Part shown: in pieces, positions 1 to 7,907 of the stretch
Layout of the letters: every line of letters starts with the position of its first letter
Position numbering within the stretch: position 1 is the first letter of the stretch
DNA from: Planctomycetia bacterium
GTDB lineage: Bacteria > Planctomycetota > UBA1135 > GCA-002686595
Reading direction: 5' to 3'
Assembly (NCBI GenBank): GCA_005799545.1
Contig: SYGM01000024.1
Span: 1-38,528 of the forward strand
Length of the DNA: 38,528 bases
Notes under the pieces: model-generated
Told to the model about the DNA's origin: nothing
The model's database searches: none
Seen by the model: only the letters and a program-made list of their open reading frames with translations
Translations under genes and position numbers: made by a program

Positions 1-415
1 ACTTGCCCGAACCGGTGGCGCCGGTGACGAGCACCAGGCCGCTCGGCAGGTTGCAGATCCGCTCGCAGACCGCCCGCGGCATGCCGAGTTTCTCGAAGTC
101 GGGCACGGCGTGCGGAATCGATCGCATCACGGCCGCGACGGCGCCCTGCTGATAGAACACGTTGGCGCGAAAGCGGCCGAAGCCCTCCAGCCCGAACGAA
201 CAGTCGAGTTCCCAGTCGCGGTCGAGCTTGGCGATCTGCTCGCTCGTGAGGACGCTGGTCGCGAGCCGGCGCGAATCATCGGGCGAAAGCGGCGGGTGAT
301 CCACGGCCAGCAGCTCGCCGTCGATGCGGATGCGCGGCGGGGAGTTGGTGGAAATGTGCAGGTCGGATCCGCCCTGTCGCACCATCAGCGACAGCAGTTC
401 TTCCATGGTGATCAT
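1..415 (-). CDS. pilT: PilT/PilU-type pilus retraction ATPase, N-terminal part (cut by window edge)
   Basis: The reading frame enters the window from the left edge; only the first ~138 residues are visible. The N-terminus (MEELLSLMVRQGGSDLHIS) and the PAS-like domain (IRIDGELL, GRFRANVF) match the PilT family of hexameric ATPases that depolymerise type IV pili at the inner membrane. The frame reaches the Walker A motif GATGSGK just before it is cut; Walker B and the Asp and His boxes lie outside. Two in-frame ATGs are possible, 415 (MITMEE) and 406 (MEE); 415 is used because a GAGG lies upstream, but 406 is equally plausible. A hairpin terminator at 501-524 separates it from the OmpA-type gene, so it is probably transcribed on its own. 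A second family member lies at 17567-18862. The family is secure; PilT versus PilU is not decided. Confidence 0.9.
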   Translation of the reverse strand, partial: MITMEELLSLMVRQGGSDLHISTNSPPRIRIDGELLAVDHPPLSPDDSRRLATSVLTSEQIAKLDRDWELDCSFGLEGFGRFRANVFYQQGAVAAVMRSIPHAVPDFEKLGMPRAVCERICNLPSGLVLVTGATGSGK

Positions 416-500
416 GTGCGCGCAGCCTCGTGGTCGCAAAGATCGACGCGCACGTGCCCGCGACTGAACGCCTGGAAGATTTTTCCGTTCCTGAAAGCAG

Positions 501-524
501 GCGACCCGCCTTGCGGCGGGTCGC
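501..524 (-). terminator. Rho-independent-type hairpin after the OmpA-like gene
   Basis: A perfect 10-bp stem (501-510 with 515-524) closes a GCAA tetraloop when read on the minus strand. It is followed by CTGCTTTCAG. It lies about 60 nt beyond the stop of the OmpA-type gene and before the pilT start. The T tract is short (three T), so efficiency is uncertain. The same design occurs at 4378-4399. Confidence 0.6.
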
Positions 525-583
525 TGCGGGCACCGACCTGCAGCCTGACAGGTCGATTCGGGTCAGAGCGGTTGTCGCTGCGC

Positions 584-1258
584 TCAGGGCGCGGTGACAA
601 CGATCTCGACGCGGCGGTTCTTGGCCTTGTCCTTGTCCGACTTGCCGCCGGCGACCGGGTTGTGCGGGCCGTAGGCCATGATCACGCAGTCCCCGTCCTC
701 GATGCTGCAGTCGGAGACGAGGAAGTCGAGCACCGCCTTGGCGCGGGCGTAGGACAACTCGCGGTTGGACTCGAACTTCGACTTCTTGATCGGCTCGTCA
801 TCGGTGTGACCTTCGATCATGTAGTGCATGCCGGCGTGCTCCTTGCGGAGCAGCTTGGCGACCTTCTGGATGGCATCCTTGCCCTCCTTGGAGAGCATGG
901 CCTGACCGGACGCAAACGTGATCGAGGAGGGAATCGAGATCACCGTGTTGCCATCGCGCTTGGAGACTCCGATGCCCAGGGCATCGAGCTCGGGGTTGGT
1001 CTGCACGGGCTCTTCCTTGACGACGGGCTCGATCACGCGGGCGTTGGCATCGGCCAGCTGACCTTGCGCGGTCTCGAGATTGCTCTTGAGCTTCTGGATC
1101 TGCGACTTGAGCGAAGTGCGCTCCTCGCGCAGGCGTTCGATCTCTGCATCCTTTTCCGTGATCGCCTGCTGATGCATGCGGCTGGAAACGCAGGAGACGA
1201 GGCCGGGAGACAGAACAAGCAGAGCGGAGAGTAGGAGGCGGGTCGAGGTGAGATTCAT
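584..1258 (-). CDS. OmpA/MotB C-terminal domain lipoprotein with coiled coil
   Basis: A 224-residue predicted outer-membrane lipoprotein that would anchor the envelope to peptidoglycan. The chosen ATG at 1258 gives a signal peptide (MNLTSTRLLLSALLVLS) ending in the lipobox LVSC. A Lys/Glu-rich coiled coil follows (about residues 30-75, QQAITEKDAEIERLREE), then an OmpA-like peptidoglycan-binding domain (about 105-224). The domain shows the typical elements ITFASGQAMLS, EGHTDDEPI, LSYARAKAVLDFL and NRRVEI. An upstream in-frame ATG at 1363 would bury the signal peptide behind 35 residues and is rejected. No strong ribosome binding site is visible. It sits 124 nt after the prepilin peptidase gene. 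It resembles Pal/MotB-like lipoproteins; calling it Pal itself is not justified. Confidence 0.85.
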   Translation of the reverse strand: MNLTSTRLLLSALLVLSPGLVSCVSSRMHQQAITEKDAEIERLREERTSLKSQIQKLKSNLETAQGQLADANARVIEPVVKEEPVQTNPELDALGIGVSKRDGNTVISIPSSITFASGQAMLSKEGKDAIQKVAKLLRKEHAGMHYMIEGHTDDEPIKKSKFESNRELSYARAKAVLDFLVSDCSIEDGDCVIMAYGPHNPVAGGKSDKDKAKNRRVEIVVTAP

Positions 1259-1382
1259 GTGCGGGTCGATTCGGATTCCGAAACACTCCGGAGCGGCCCC
1301 TCGCCGCAATCCGGGTATCCGTTGCATGCGGTTCATCCAATCAACCCGCGCGCTCGATTCCAAGCCTGTGCTGCGCGCTTTT

Positions 1383-2312
1383 TCAGGGAACGGGCCACCA
1401 GGCGGCCAGCCAGGACCACTCGCACAGCACCACGAGGATGCCCATGGCCAGCGCCGGTCCGAAGGGCAGGTACTGACCCATCACGCGCGCTGCCCGGCAG
1501 GAGGCGAGCCAGCCGCGCCGGGCACGGCGCTGGGTCACGCGGCGACGCAGGAAACACAGCCAGCGCAGAATATTCCCGACCCCCATCACGCTGCCGATCA
1601 GGGACGCGACCATCAGCGCGACGAGCGATCCGATCGGCCCGACCAGACCTCCGCCGGCCCCGAGGAGCTTGACGTCGCCAAAACCCATCGCGTCCTTGCC
1701 GAAGGCCTTGGAGCCCAGCACACCGATCGCCCACAGGACACCGGCTCCCGTGGCGATGCCTGCCAGCGAGTTGACCACCGCCGCCATGCGCGAGGGCACC
1801 CCCTCCGCACTGCCGTCGATCCACTGCACGCACAGTCCGCCGCGGTGCAGCTCGGGCACCAGCGCGCTGAGCACGGGCGCGCACAACATGCCGCCGATCG
1901 AAACCCAGTCGGGAATCTCCAGATGATCGAAGTCCACGAAGGTGGTGACCAGCAGGCTTGAGGCCACGAGGCTCCAGACCAGCGCCAGCGGCCACTGCTC
2001 CGGCAGGCAGCGCCAGCCGACATACAGCCACAAAGCGGCATTGAGCGCCTCGACCAGCGGATAGCGGAACGGAATCGGCCAGCGGCAGGCGGAGCACCTT
2101 CCGCGCTGGATCAGCCAGGACAGCAGCGGAATGTTCTCCCGCCAGCCGAGTTCCTTGCGACACTGCGGACAGCGCGAGCGGCGCGGGCGATGAATCGTCT
2201 CCTGATCATAGGGATAGCGATGGATCACCACGTTGAGGAACGAGCCGACGAACAGCCCCATCAGGCCCCACCACACCAGCAGGAATTCCCTCGGCAGTTC
2301 CAGCGGGTTCAA
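1383..2312 (-). CDS. pilD: Prepilin peptidase (A24 family, PilD/GspO type)
   Basis: An integral membrane aspartyl protease that cleaves type IV prepilin/pseudopilin leader peptides and N-methylates the new N-terminus. The predicted 309 residues begin with a membrane segment containing GLFVGSFLNVVIHR. A cytoplasmic zinc loop with two CxxC pairs (CPQC, CSAC) and RYPLVEALNA follows. The two catalytic aspartates are visible in VDFDHLEIPD and in the GxGD-type motif GFGDVKLLGAGGG. The start is chosen as TTG at 2312: a GGGGAGG ribosome binding site (2317-2323) lies 4 nt upstream, and TTGA overlaps the stop of the preceding lipoprotein gene. The CxxC loop implies the bifunctional, methylating form. 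It serves the pilus/secretion genes elsewhere in the window; no pilin gene is adjacent. Confidence 0.93.
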   Translation of the reverse strand: MNPLELPREFLLVWWGLMGLFVGSFLNVVIHRYPYDQETIHRPRRSRCPQCRKELGWRENIPLLSWLIQRGRCSACRWPIPFRYPLVEALNAALWLYVGWRCLPEQWPLALVWSLVASSLLVTTFVDFDHLEIPDWVSIGGMLCAPVLSALVPELHRGGLCVQWIDGSAEGVPSRMAAVVNSLAGIATGAGVLWAIGVLGSKAFGKDAMGFGDVKLLGAGGGLVGPIGSLVALMVASLIGSVMGVGNILRWLCFLRRRVTQRRARRGWLASCRAARVMGQYLPFGPALAMGILVVLCEWSWLAAWWPVP

Positions 2313-4240
2313 CGCGCCTCCCCGGCCTGCTCCCAGGTCAGTTGCACCGAGTCGACGAAGGGCGGCTGCCAGTCGGGCATCGTCCCAACCACCAGTTCGA
2401 CCCACATGCGCACGGAGGACTGCGGCTCGATGAACAGCGGATTGGGTGCGGCCTTCTCGAACTCCAGCCTGGCAGGATCGGAATCCGGGATGAACAGCAC
2501 ACGCCAGTTCGAGGGTTCACCGGCGCTGCGCACCGGGGTGCTCGTCCCGCGCTGCTGCCAGCCGGTGGTCGCCACCGAACGCCAATAGCCGACCTTGCCC
2601 GTCGGCGGCAGCGGACCGGAGATCACGGAGTAGCGCAGCGGGCGCCGCAGCGGATTGCTCTCCACCGGCGGATCGAGCAGCAGCGGCGCGCTGCGCACTT
2701 CGTTGTGACTCAAGAGCGGCGCACCGGCCCCACCCAGCATCCACAGCACGGACTCATCCTTGGTGCGCGGCTTGGGCAGCTTCCACCCGGCCGCATTGCG
2801 CACGCGGATCTGACCACCAGCGACCAGCAGCAGCGGCACACTGCTGTCGAGGTTGCCGTCGATCACCAGATCGCCGCCCGCGATCAGCACGATGGCGTTG
2901 CACTCGGGCATGGAGCGCGCATTCGTCAGCCATGCGGAAAGTGATTGGCCTTCGGGACAATCCAACGCCTTGCCCGGCGGTGCCGCTCGCACCAGATCGC
3001 CCTGCAGATGCAGCTTGCCCTGAGCTCGCAACACGACCAGCCCCGGTTCCGCGCTCAGCACGCAGCGCCGCCCTTCTGGCAGGCGCAGGCTGGTGGCCTG
3101 CACATCGCGGCGCTCCTCATGTTCCGCCAGCTCGACAGCGCCGTCCGCGCCGCTGCCGGCAGCCAGCGGATACCGGACCTCGACGCGGCCCGTGTCATCC
3201 CAGACGGCGGTGCCATCGCTGGTGGGCTCGACGATCGAAGTGCGCAGATTGTGATTCAGGAACTCTTCGTTCCACGAGCCCACGCTGAGCTGCGCCCCGC
3301 TGCTCGCCACCTGCAGCGAGCGCGGGAAATAGTGATCCACGGCGAGCAGTCGACCGGCGCTGAAATCGCGCATCGCGTACGCATCGAGCCCACCGCTGGG
3401 CTGGAAACGCAGGATGCCGCGCTCACCGGGGCGCAGCGAGTCCACCGGCACCAGCTCGATCAGCGCGGCGCGCGCGGCGGCCTGCCATTCCTCGGCCGAA
3501 GCGGAGCTGCGCACGCCCGCAGGCTTGGGGCGACGCTCGCTGGTCGGGTTGTTCTCGATCAGGCGCGCATGCACCAGAACTTCGCGCTGACTGCGACGCC
3601 CCACCGCGCTGCCCGGCATCCCGACAGAAATGTAGAAGTCGCGCCCATGCAGGCTCGTTGGATCGATCGGCTTGTCACAGGCGACGTAGAGGTAATCCTC
3701 GGGAGCGAGCGGATACGGCAGGCCACCGTGACTGGCAGGAAAGAGGCTGGGCTTGGGAATGCGCTCTGCACGCGGATCGTAGAAGATGCCCTTGCGGCGG
3801 GGACTGTCGAGCTCGACGGTGGTGAACTTCCATGCAAGCGGCTTCGCCAGCTGCGTGCCCTGCAGACTGCGCAGGGCATCCGGGCGCGGGAAGGCCGACA
3901 ACTCCACCGTGTACTCACGGCCGGGCAGGTAACCGCCATCGCGCAGGTCGGCCTCGCAGGGAATCGCAGGACGGAAGATCAGGCGGTGGCCCTGGGTCGT
4001 GAACTCGCCGCGCGCCTTCATATCCTTCGAGCGGATCGTGATGCTTTCCGGCGTCACGCTGGCACGATCGAGTTCCTGATTAAACTCGAAGACCAGCTCC
4101 TCGTTGAGGAACACTCCCTGCGTGCTGCGTGGCGAAACCTGCAGCAATTGCAGCGGCGGAGGTGCTTCGCGCTCGGCCGGCTGGCAGGCAGCGAGCAGGC
4201 AGAAGAGCAAGGTCAGGCAGGCGCGAGACACGCGCTGCAT
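2309..4240 (-). CDS. Large lipoprotein with SbsA-type Ig-like domain
   Basis: About 643 residues. A signal peptide (MQRVSRACLTLLFCLLAAC) ends in a lipobox, so export and lipidation are predicted. The N-terminal region (about residues 30-130) carries an SbsA/Big_5-type Ig-like domain (LNEELVFEFNQELDRASVTPESITIRS, quoted in part). A second region contains YVACDKPIDPTSL, a weaker relative of the same fold. Around residues 470-510 are beta-rich segments (IVLIAGGDLVIDGNLD, LLLVAGGQIRVRN) also found in the neighbouring lipoprotein. The C-terminus (SSVRMWVELVVG, then a PxxVDSVQL pattern) matches the ends of both neighbours. The ATG at 4240 gives a compact signal peptide; ATG 4267 is an alternative. 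It is translationally coupled to the prepilin peptidase. The specific function is unknown; a surface role is inferred. Confidence 0.75.
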   Translation of the reverse strand: MQRVSRACLTLLFCLLAACQPAEREAPPPLQLLQVSPRSTQGVFLNEELVFEFNQELDRASVTPESITIRSKDMKARGEFTTQGHRLIFRPAIPCEADLRDGGYLPGREYTVELSAFPRPDALRSLQGTQLAKPLAWKFTTVELDSPRRKGIFYDPRAERIPKPSLFPASHGGLPYPLAPEDYLYVACDKPIDPTSLHGRDFYISVGMPGSAVGRRSQREVLVHARLIENNPTSERRPKPAGVRSSASAEEWQAAARAALIELVPVDSLRPGERGILRFQPSGGLDAYAMRDFSAGRLLAVDHYFPRSLQVASSGAQLSVGSWNEEFLNHNLRTSIVEPTSDGTAVWDDTGRVEVRYPLAAGSGADGAVELAEHEERRDVQATSLRLPEGRRCVLSAEPGLVVLRAQGKLHLQGDLVRAAPPGKALDCPEGQSLSAWLTNARSMPECNAIVLIAGGDLVIDGNLDSSVPLLLVAGGQIRVRNAAGWKLPKPRTKDESVLWMLGGAGAPLLSHNEVRSAPLLLDPPVESNPLRRPLRYSVISGPLPPTGKVGYWRSVATTGWQQRGTSTPVRSAGEPSNWRVLFIPDSDPARLEFEKAAPNPLFIEPQSSVRMWVELVVGTMPDWQPPFVDSVQLTWEQAGEAR

Positions 4241-4377
4241 CCCAACCAAAGGAGGCCGCAGAAGCAAGCTGCGATGCCTGCACGCACAGGAAATCGGACT
4301 GTGCGAGGCTAGCCTCCCCGCCCGACCGCGGCCCGGTCAAACGACGCTCCGCTCAAGAACGCGACCTGAAAAGCGCA

Positions 4378-4399
4378 TGGCCCGGCTTGCGCCGGGCCA
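4378..4399 (-). terminator. Hairpin terminator between the two lipoprotein genes
   Basis: A perfect 9-bp stem (4378-4386 with 4391-4399) closes a GCAA loop on the minus strand, followed by TGCGC and four T. It lies about 45 nt after the stop of the Gly-rich lipoprotein gene. It could end or attenuate transcription before the next lipoprotein and prepilin peptidase genes. The remainder of 4241-4443 shows no gene. Confidence 0.6.
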
Positions 4400-4443
4400 C
4401 GTGTACAGCAGGTTTCAGCTGCTTCCGCCTTACCGGCGGGCCA

Positions 4444-7400
4444 TCAGAACTTGAACGGCACCCGCAGGAAGTCCATCTCCGGACGCGGAGTCTGGAAGCT
4501 CAGCGAAGAACCATCGCTCAGGATGTCGAAGTCCACACGGAAGCGGAAGAACACGAAGTCCTTCGCGCCGACGTAGGTCTGGATCAGAGCGGGATCGTCC
4601 AGGAAGGTCGTCGCCGTCGCGGTGGCCGAGGCAGGGTTGCTGCTGGGGTTGGTCAGGTCAGGCTGACCCGCGGCATTGGCCTTCGCCGCTTGGAAGCGGA
4701 TCCGGATGGCCGAGGAGGTCGGCAGGCTGTCCGCCGTGCCGCCCGTCGAGATGCTGAAGAAGCGCGGGATCAGCGAGAGCTGGGTGCCCGCACCGAAGGT
4801 GCCCAGAGGCGCACCGCTGGTGGCCACCGACACGCGCATCTGGCCGCTGGTCGCATCCCAGGTTGCCGCGACGACTTCGAACTTGCTGATCGTCGAACCC
4901 ACCTGCATGCGCAGCTGGAAGCGACGCAGCAGCGACGCATTCTGCTTATAGATCGCGTCGAGGGCCGTGCCGTCAAACACCACCGAGCGATCATCCGCCG
5001 TGATGTAGGGCAGCGTCGGTTCGTTGGCGACGACACCGGTGTAGATCGAAGGCAGCTGCGTCACAACGCCGGCAGCCGAGTTGATGAAACCCGTGGCGGT
5101 GTTGGTACCGCCGAACAGGAACTCGACCGGCGCGGTCGTGGTCGTGCCGGGCTGGACCGTGGCCCCGCCCAGCGGAATCCACTTGGAGACACCCGTCGAG
5201 AAGCGACCGAACTGCGGCAGCAGTTGGCTCCAGGAACCCGGAGTCTGGATGTTCGCAGGAGTCGAGCCCACCGGCGGCGGACTAATGATCGAGCGCACCG
5301 GGTTGATGGTCGAGTTCGAGGGAATCTTCAGGTCGCTGAGGTTGGGATCGTTGTTCAGGCGCTGGACGTGGATCTGGATGATGCCCGGACCACCGTCACC
5401 GCCCGCACAGGTCACCACGTTGTCAGCGGCGCCGTCGTTGTTCGTCGGACCGTTGCCAACCGTGTTGGTGAACGTGTAGCCGAACGAGCCGGAAACCACT
5501 TCGCACTCCGTCGTCGTCGGAGCCGTCGACGGGTAGGAGTTGAACGGCAGTGCGTCCAGAGAGGGACCGGTGGCGATACCCGGAGCCTTGGCTCCGCCGG
5601 CATCGTTCTTGCCCGCACCGCCCTGACCACCGCGAGCGAAGATGCCTGCACCGAAGCTCGTCTGGCAGTTGGAGAGATCCACCTGCGAGGCCGACTGCAG
5701 GATGACGTGACCGCCCGAGCCACCGCCGGAGCCGCCACCGATGCGCGTGACGCCACCGGAGGCGGAGTTTTCACCGCCGCCGCCGACGCCGCCGCCCGCA
5801 TCGATGACACCGCGCTGCCCCAGACGGATGTCGCCCAGAGCAAGGATGGAGACAGAGCCGCCGCCACCGCCGCCGCCGCAGCCTTTCTCATCGCCGCTGC
5901 AGAGGAAGGGCGTCGTCGGGAACGAGGCCGTACCGCACGAGTCGCCGCCACCACCACCGCCAGCGCCCGCCCAGATCTGAGCCAGCTCACCGCGGATGAC
6001 TTGCCCAGCGGGAGTCACCATCAGTCCGAGGAAGTCGTTGGTGGAATCCGTGTCGGCGAAAGGACGCGTGCCGACAACACCGCCTTGGGGCTTGGTGCCG
6101 GCACCCAACAGCGCATCGCCAGCGCCGGGCGTACCGGGGAAGCCCTTCTCGGCATCCAGACCGATCGCGGTCTGGTCGGGGCAGGTCGGGCGCTGGACTT
6201 CAAAGACGTTGGCGCCGAGCGCACCGCCGCCGCCACCACCCGGGCGGCGAAGACCGTCGCCCGCAGCCTTGAAGCCGCTGTGACCGCCCTCGCCACCGAG
6301 TCCCGGGAGGTTGAAGGCGCCAAAGCCGTCCTGCCCCTTGGGCGTCGACTGCGTGGTCAGGTAACTGCCGGAACCGCCCTTGCCGCCACCGAGGTTGCCG
6401 TCCGATCCGATCTCGGGGATGCAGGTCGTGTCAAGCGTCGCGACCCCGCGGTTGTTGGAGCCCTTGCAGACCAGTCTCCCGTTGATGACCACATTGCCCG
6501 AGGCAAGGACGCGCAGCGGGTTGGGGCCGATCGCGGTGACCGAAGAACCCTGATTGATCGTGAAGTTGCGAACATTGACCACGCCATTGACGACAGCCTG
6601 AGTCGCAGTCTGGTTGGCGTTGGTGATCAACGTGAAGGTCGTGTCGAGGATGACGCTCTCCGGAGCGGAACCCGCAACGGCGCTGCCGACTTCCCAGTCG
6701 AAGTCGCCGCCGGGGCCACCCGTGCCGTCGAAGTCGAAGTTGGGCTTGAGGGTGCCGCCCTCCCAGACCGCACGCGGAGCCGCAGGGTCGGAGAGCTGGG
6801 TGCTCTGGTCTTCGAAGAAGTCCGAGCTGAAATCCTCGAGCAGCTCATCGACGGAATCGCCGATGATCGACTGAACGCGGAAGGCAGCGATCGGCACATC
6901 CACCAAGTTGACATCACCGACGAGGTCACGCAGGTTCGAGGAGAGCACCACGCGCAGCGTGCGATCCTGCGGCAGGATGCCGACCGGATCCACGCGGACG
7001 ATGGCGCCGGTTTCGGTGCAGTTGGCGCTCAGCGTGGTCTCGTGCGCTAGCGGCAGCCACGCATTCGTGGTGTCGTCCTTGTACTCCAGACGCACCGTCT
7101 CGGCATTGATATTGCTCGAGGCCGGATCCACCGCCTGGTTGATGGCCAACACGATGCTGACACGTTCGGAAGTCTTGCTGTAGAGGTTCAGCGGTGCGAG
7201 GAAGCCTGCCGGAACATCCGCACCCAGCGCTGAGTTGGGGACGGCACGCGGCTGGAAGTAGACGCGATCTTCGGTGGCATCCGAGCCACCCAGTTCCAGA
7301 TAGCTCGCATTGAGCGTGGTCGCATCGGTGCGCACGATCGCGGAAGGCGGGCCGCTGGTCGTGTCGACGAACAGCACAGTGGGCACCAGCGAGTTGGGCG

Positions 7401-7878
7401 TGGTGAAATCACGCGTCTGGCCGAGCGAAAGGCTGCTGCCGGACTGCGACTCCACGGTGAAGCCCGTTCCGCCGACGATATTGAGCCGGTAAGCCAGACC
7501 ACCGGGCGCGAAACCCGAGTCCGAGTAGTCCGACACAGTCGGGCAGCGCGGGCTGAAGACGATGCGCTTGGGATCCGGCGTGTTGGTGCCAGGCAGCGTG
7601 CCGACGCGGAACTCGCCCGCGGCCACTCCACCGCCCACTCGGAAGATCTGGATCGTGTTGAGGTTGACGGTGCTGAAGTCAACCGCTTCGGTGAAGCGAA
7701 TCTCGATCGGACGGTTGATCTGCCAGATCGAACCGCTCTGGACCGAGATCGTTTCGACACGGAAGCCCGTGGCGGAGCCGGAGCCCGAGGAGCCTCCGCC
7801 ACTGCAGCCGCTGAGGGTCAGGCCCAACAGCAGCGAAGCCGGCAGGAGAAGGTTTTGCATACGGATGTCGCGGGTCAT
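4444..7878 (-). CDS. Giant glycine-rich lipoprotein with Ig-like domains
   Basis: About 1144 residues. The signal peptide (MTRDIRMQNLLLPASLLLGL) runs into the lipobox LSGC and a Gly/Ser linker (GGGSSGSGS), typical of surface-tethered lipoproteins. SbsA-type Ig-like segments follow near residues 40-110 (PIEIRFTEAVDFSTVNL) and 245-285 (LAINQAVDPASSNINAETV). A beta-helix-like stretch (VLASGNVVINGRLVCKG) leads into a long Gly-rich region at about 490-760 with many GGxGGxGG runs and alternating hydrophobic strands (VSILALGDIRLGQRGVIDA). The C-terminus (FVFFRFRVDFDI) resembles that of its two neighbours. The start could be ATG 7878 or 7860; both keep the signal peptide and neither has a clear ribosome binding site. 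Known relatives of such architecture are large exported surface proteins. The function is not recognised; an adhesin or matrix role is speculative. Confidence 0.75.
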   Translation of the reverse strand: MTRDIRMQNLLLPASLLLGLTLSGCSGGGSSGSGSATGFRVETISVQSGSIWQINRPIEIRFTEAVDFSTVNLNTIQIFRVGGGVAAGEFRVGTLPGTNTPDPKRIVFSPRCPTVSDYSDSGFAPGGLAYRLNIVGGTGFTVESQSGSSLSLGQTRDFTTPNSLVPTVLFVDTTSGPPSAIVRTDATTLNASYLELGGSDATEDRVYFQPRAVPNSALGADVPAGFLAPLNLYSKTSERVSIVLAINQAVDPASSNINAETVRLEYKDDTTNAWLPLAHETTLSANCTETGAIVRVDPVGILPQDRTLRVVLSSNLRDLVGDVNLVDVPIAAFRVQSIIGDSVDELLEDFSSDFFEDQSTQLSDPAAPRAVWEGGTLKPNFDFDGTGGPGGDFDWEVGSAVAGSAPESVILDTTFTLITNANQTATQAVVNGVVNVRNFTINQGSSVTAIGPNPLRVLASGNVVINGRLVCKGSNNRGVATLDTTCIPEIGSDGNLGGGKGGSGSYLTTQSTPKGQDGFGAFNLPGLGGEGGHSGFKAAGDGLRRPGGGGGGALGANVFEVQRPTCPDQTAIGLDAEKGFPGTPGAGDALLGAGTKPQGGVVGTRPFADTDSTNDFLGLMVTPAGQVIRGELAQIWAGAGGGGGGDSCGTASFPTTPFLCSGDEKGCGGGGGGGSVSILALGDIRLGQRGVIDAGGGVGGGGENSASGGVTRIGGGSGGGSGGHVILQSASQVDLSNCQTSFGAGIFARGGQGGAGKNDAGGAKAPGIATGPSLDALPFNSYPSTAPTTTECEVVSGSFGYTFTNTVGNGPTNNDGAADNVVTCAGGDGGPGIIQIHVQRLNNDPNLSDLKIPSNSTINPVRSIISPPPVGSTPANIQTPGSWSQLLPQFGRFSTGVSKWIPLGGATVQPGTTTTAPVEFLFGGTNTATGFINSAAGVVTQLPSIYTGVVANEPTLPYITADDRSVVFDGTALDAIYKQNASLLRRFQLRMQVGSTISKFEVVAATWDATSGQMRVSVATSGAPLGTFGAGTQLSLIPRFFSISTGGTADSLPTSSAIRIRFQAAKANAAGQPDLTNPSSNPASATATATTFLDDPALIQTYVGAKDFVFFRFRVDFDILSDGSSLSFQTPRPEMDFLRVPFKF

Positions 7879-7907
7879 GTGCTTGGGATGAAGTGGAAAA
7901 GCAGGAC

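Noticed and set aside
1348..1383. Plus-strand hairpin GCGCGC...GCGCGC followed by TTTTT
   Set aside because: It points in the plus direction where no gene precedes it, the loop is about 19 nt, and the stem is a self-complementary CG repeat likely to occur by chance.
4129..7050. Long plus-strand open frame opposite the lipoprotein genes
   Set aside because: Composition is Arg/Ala/Gly-rich with no recognisable domain or signal, and it lies antisense to well-supported lipoprotein genes. Such frames are expected in GC-rich DNA.
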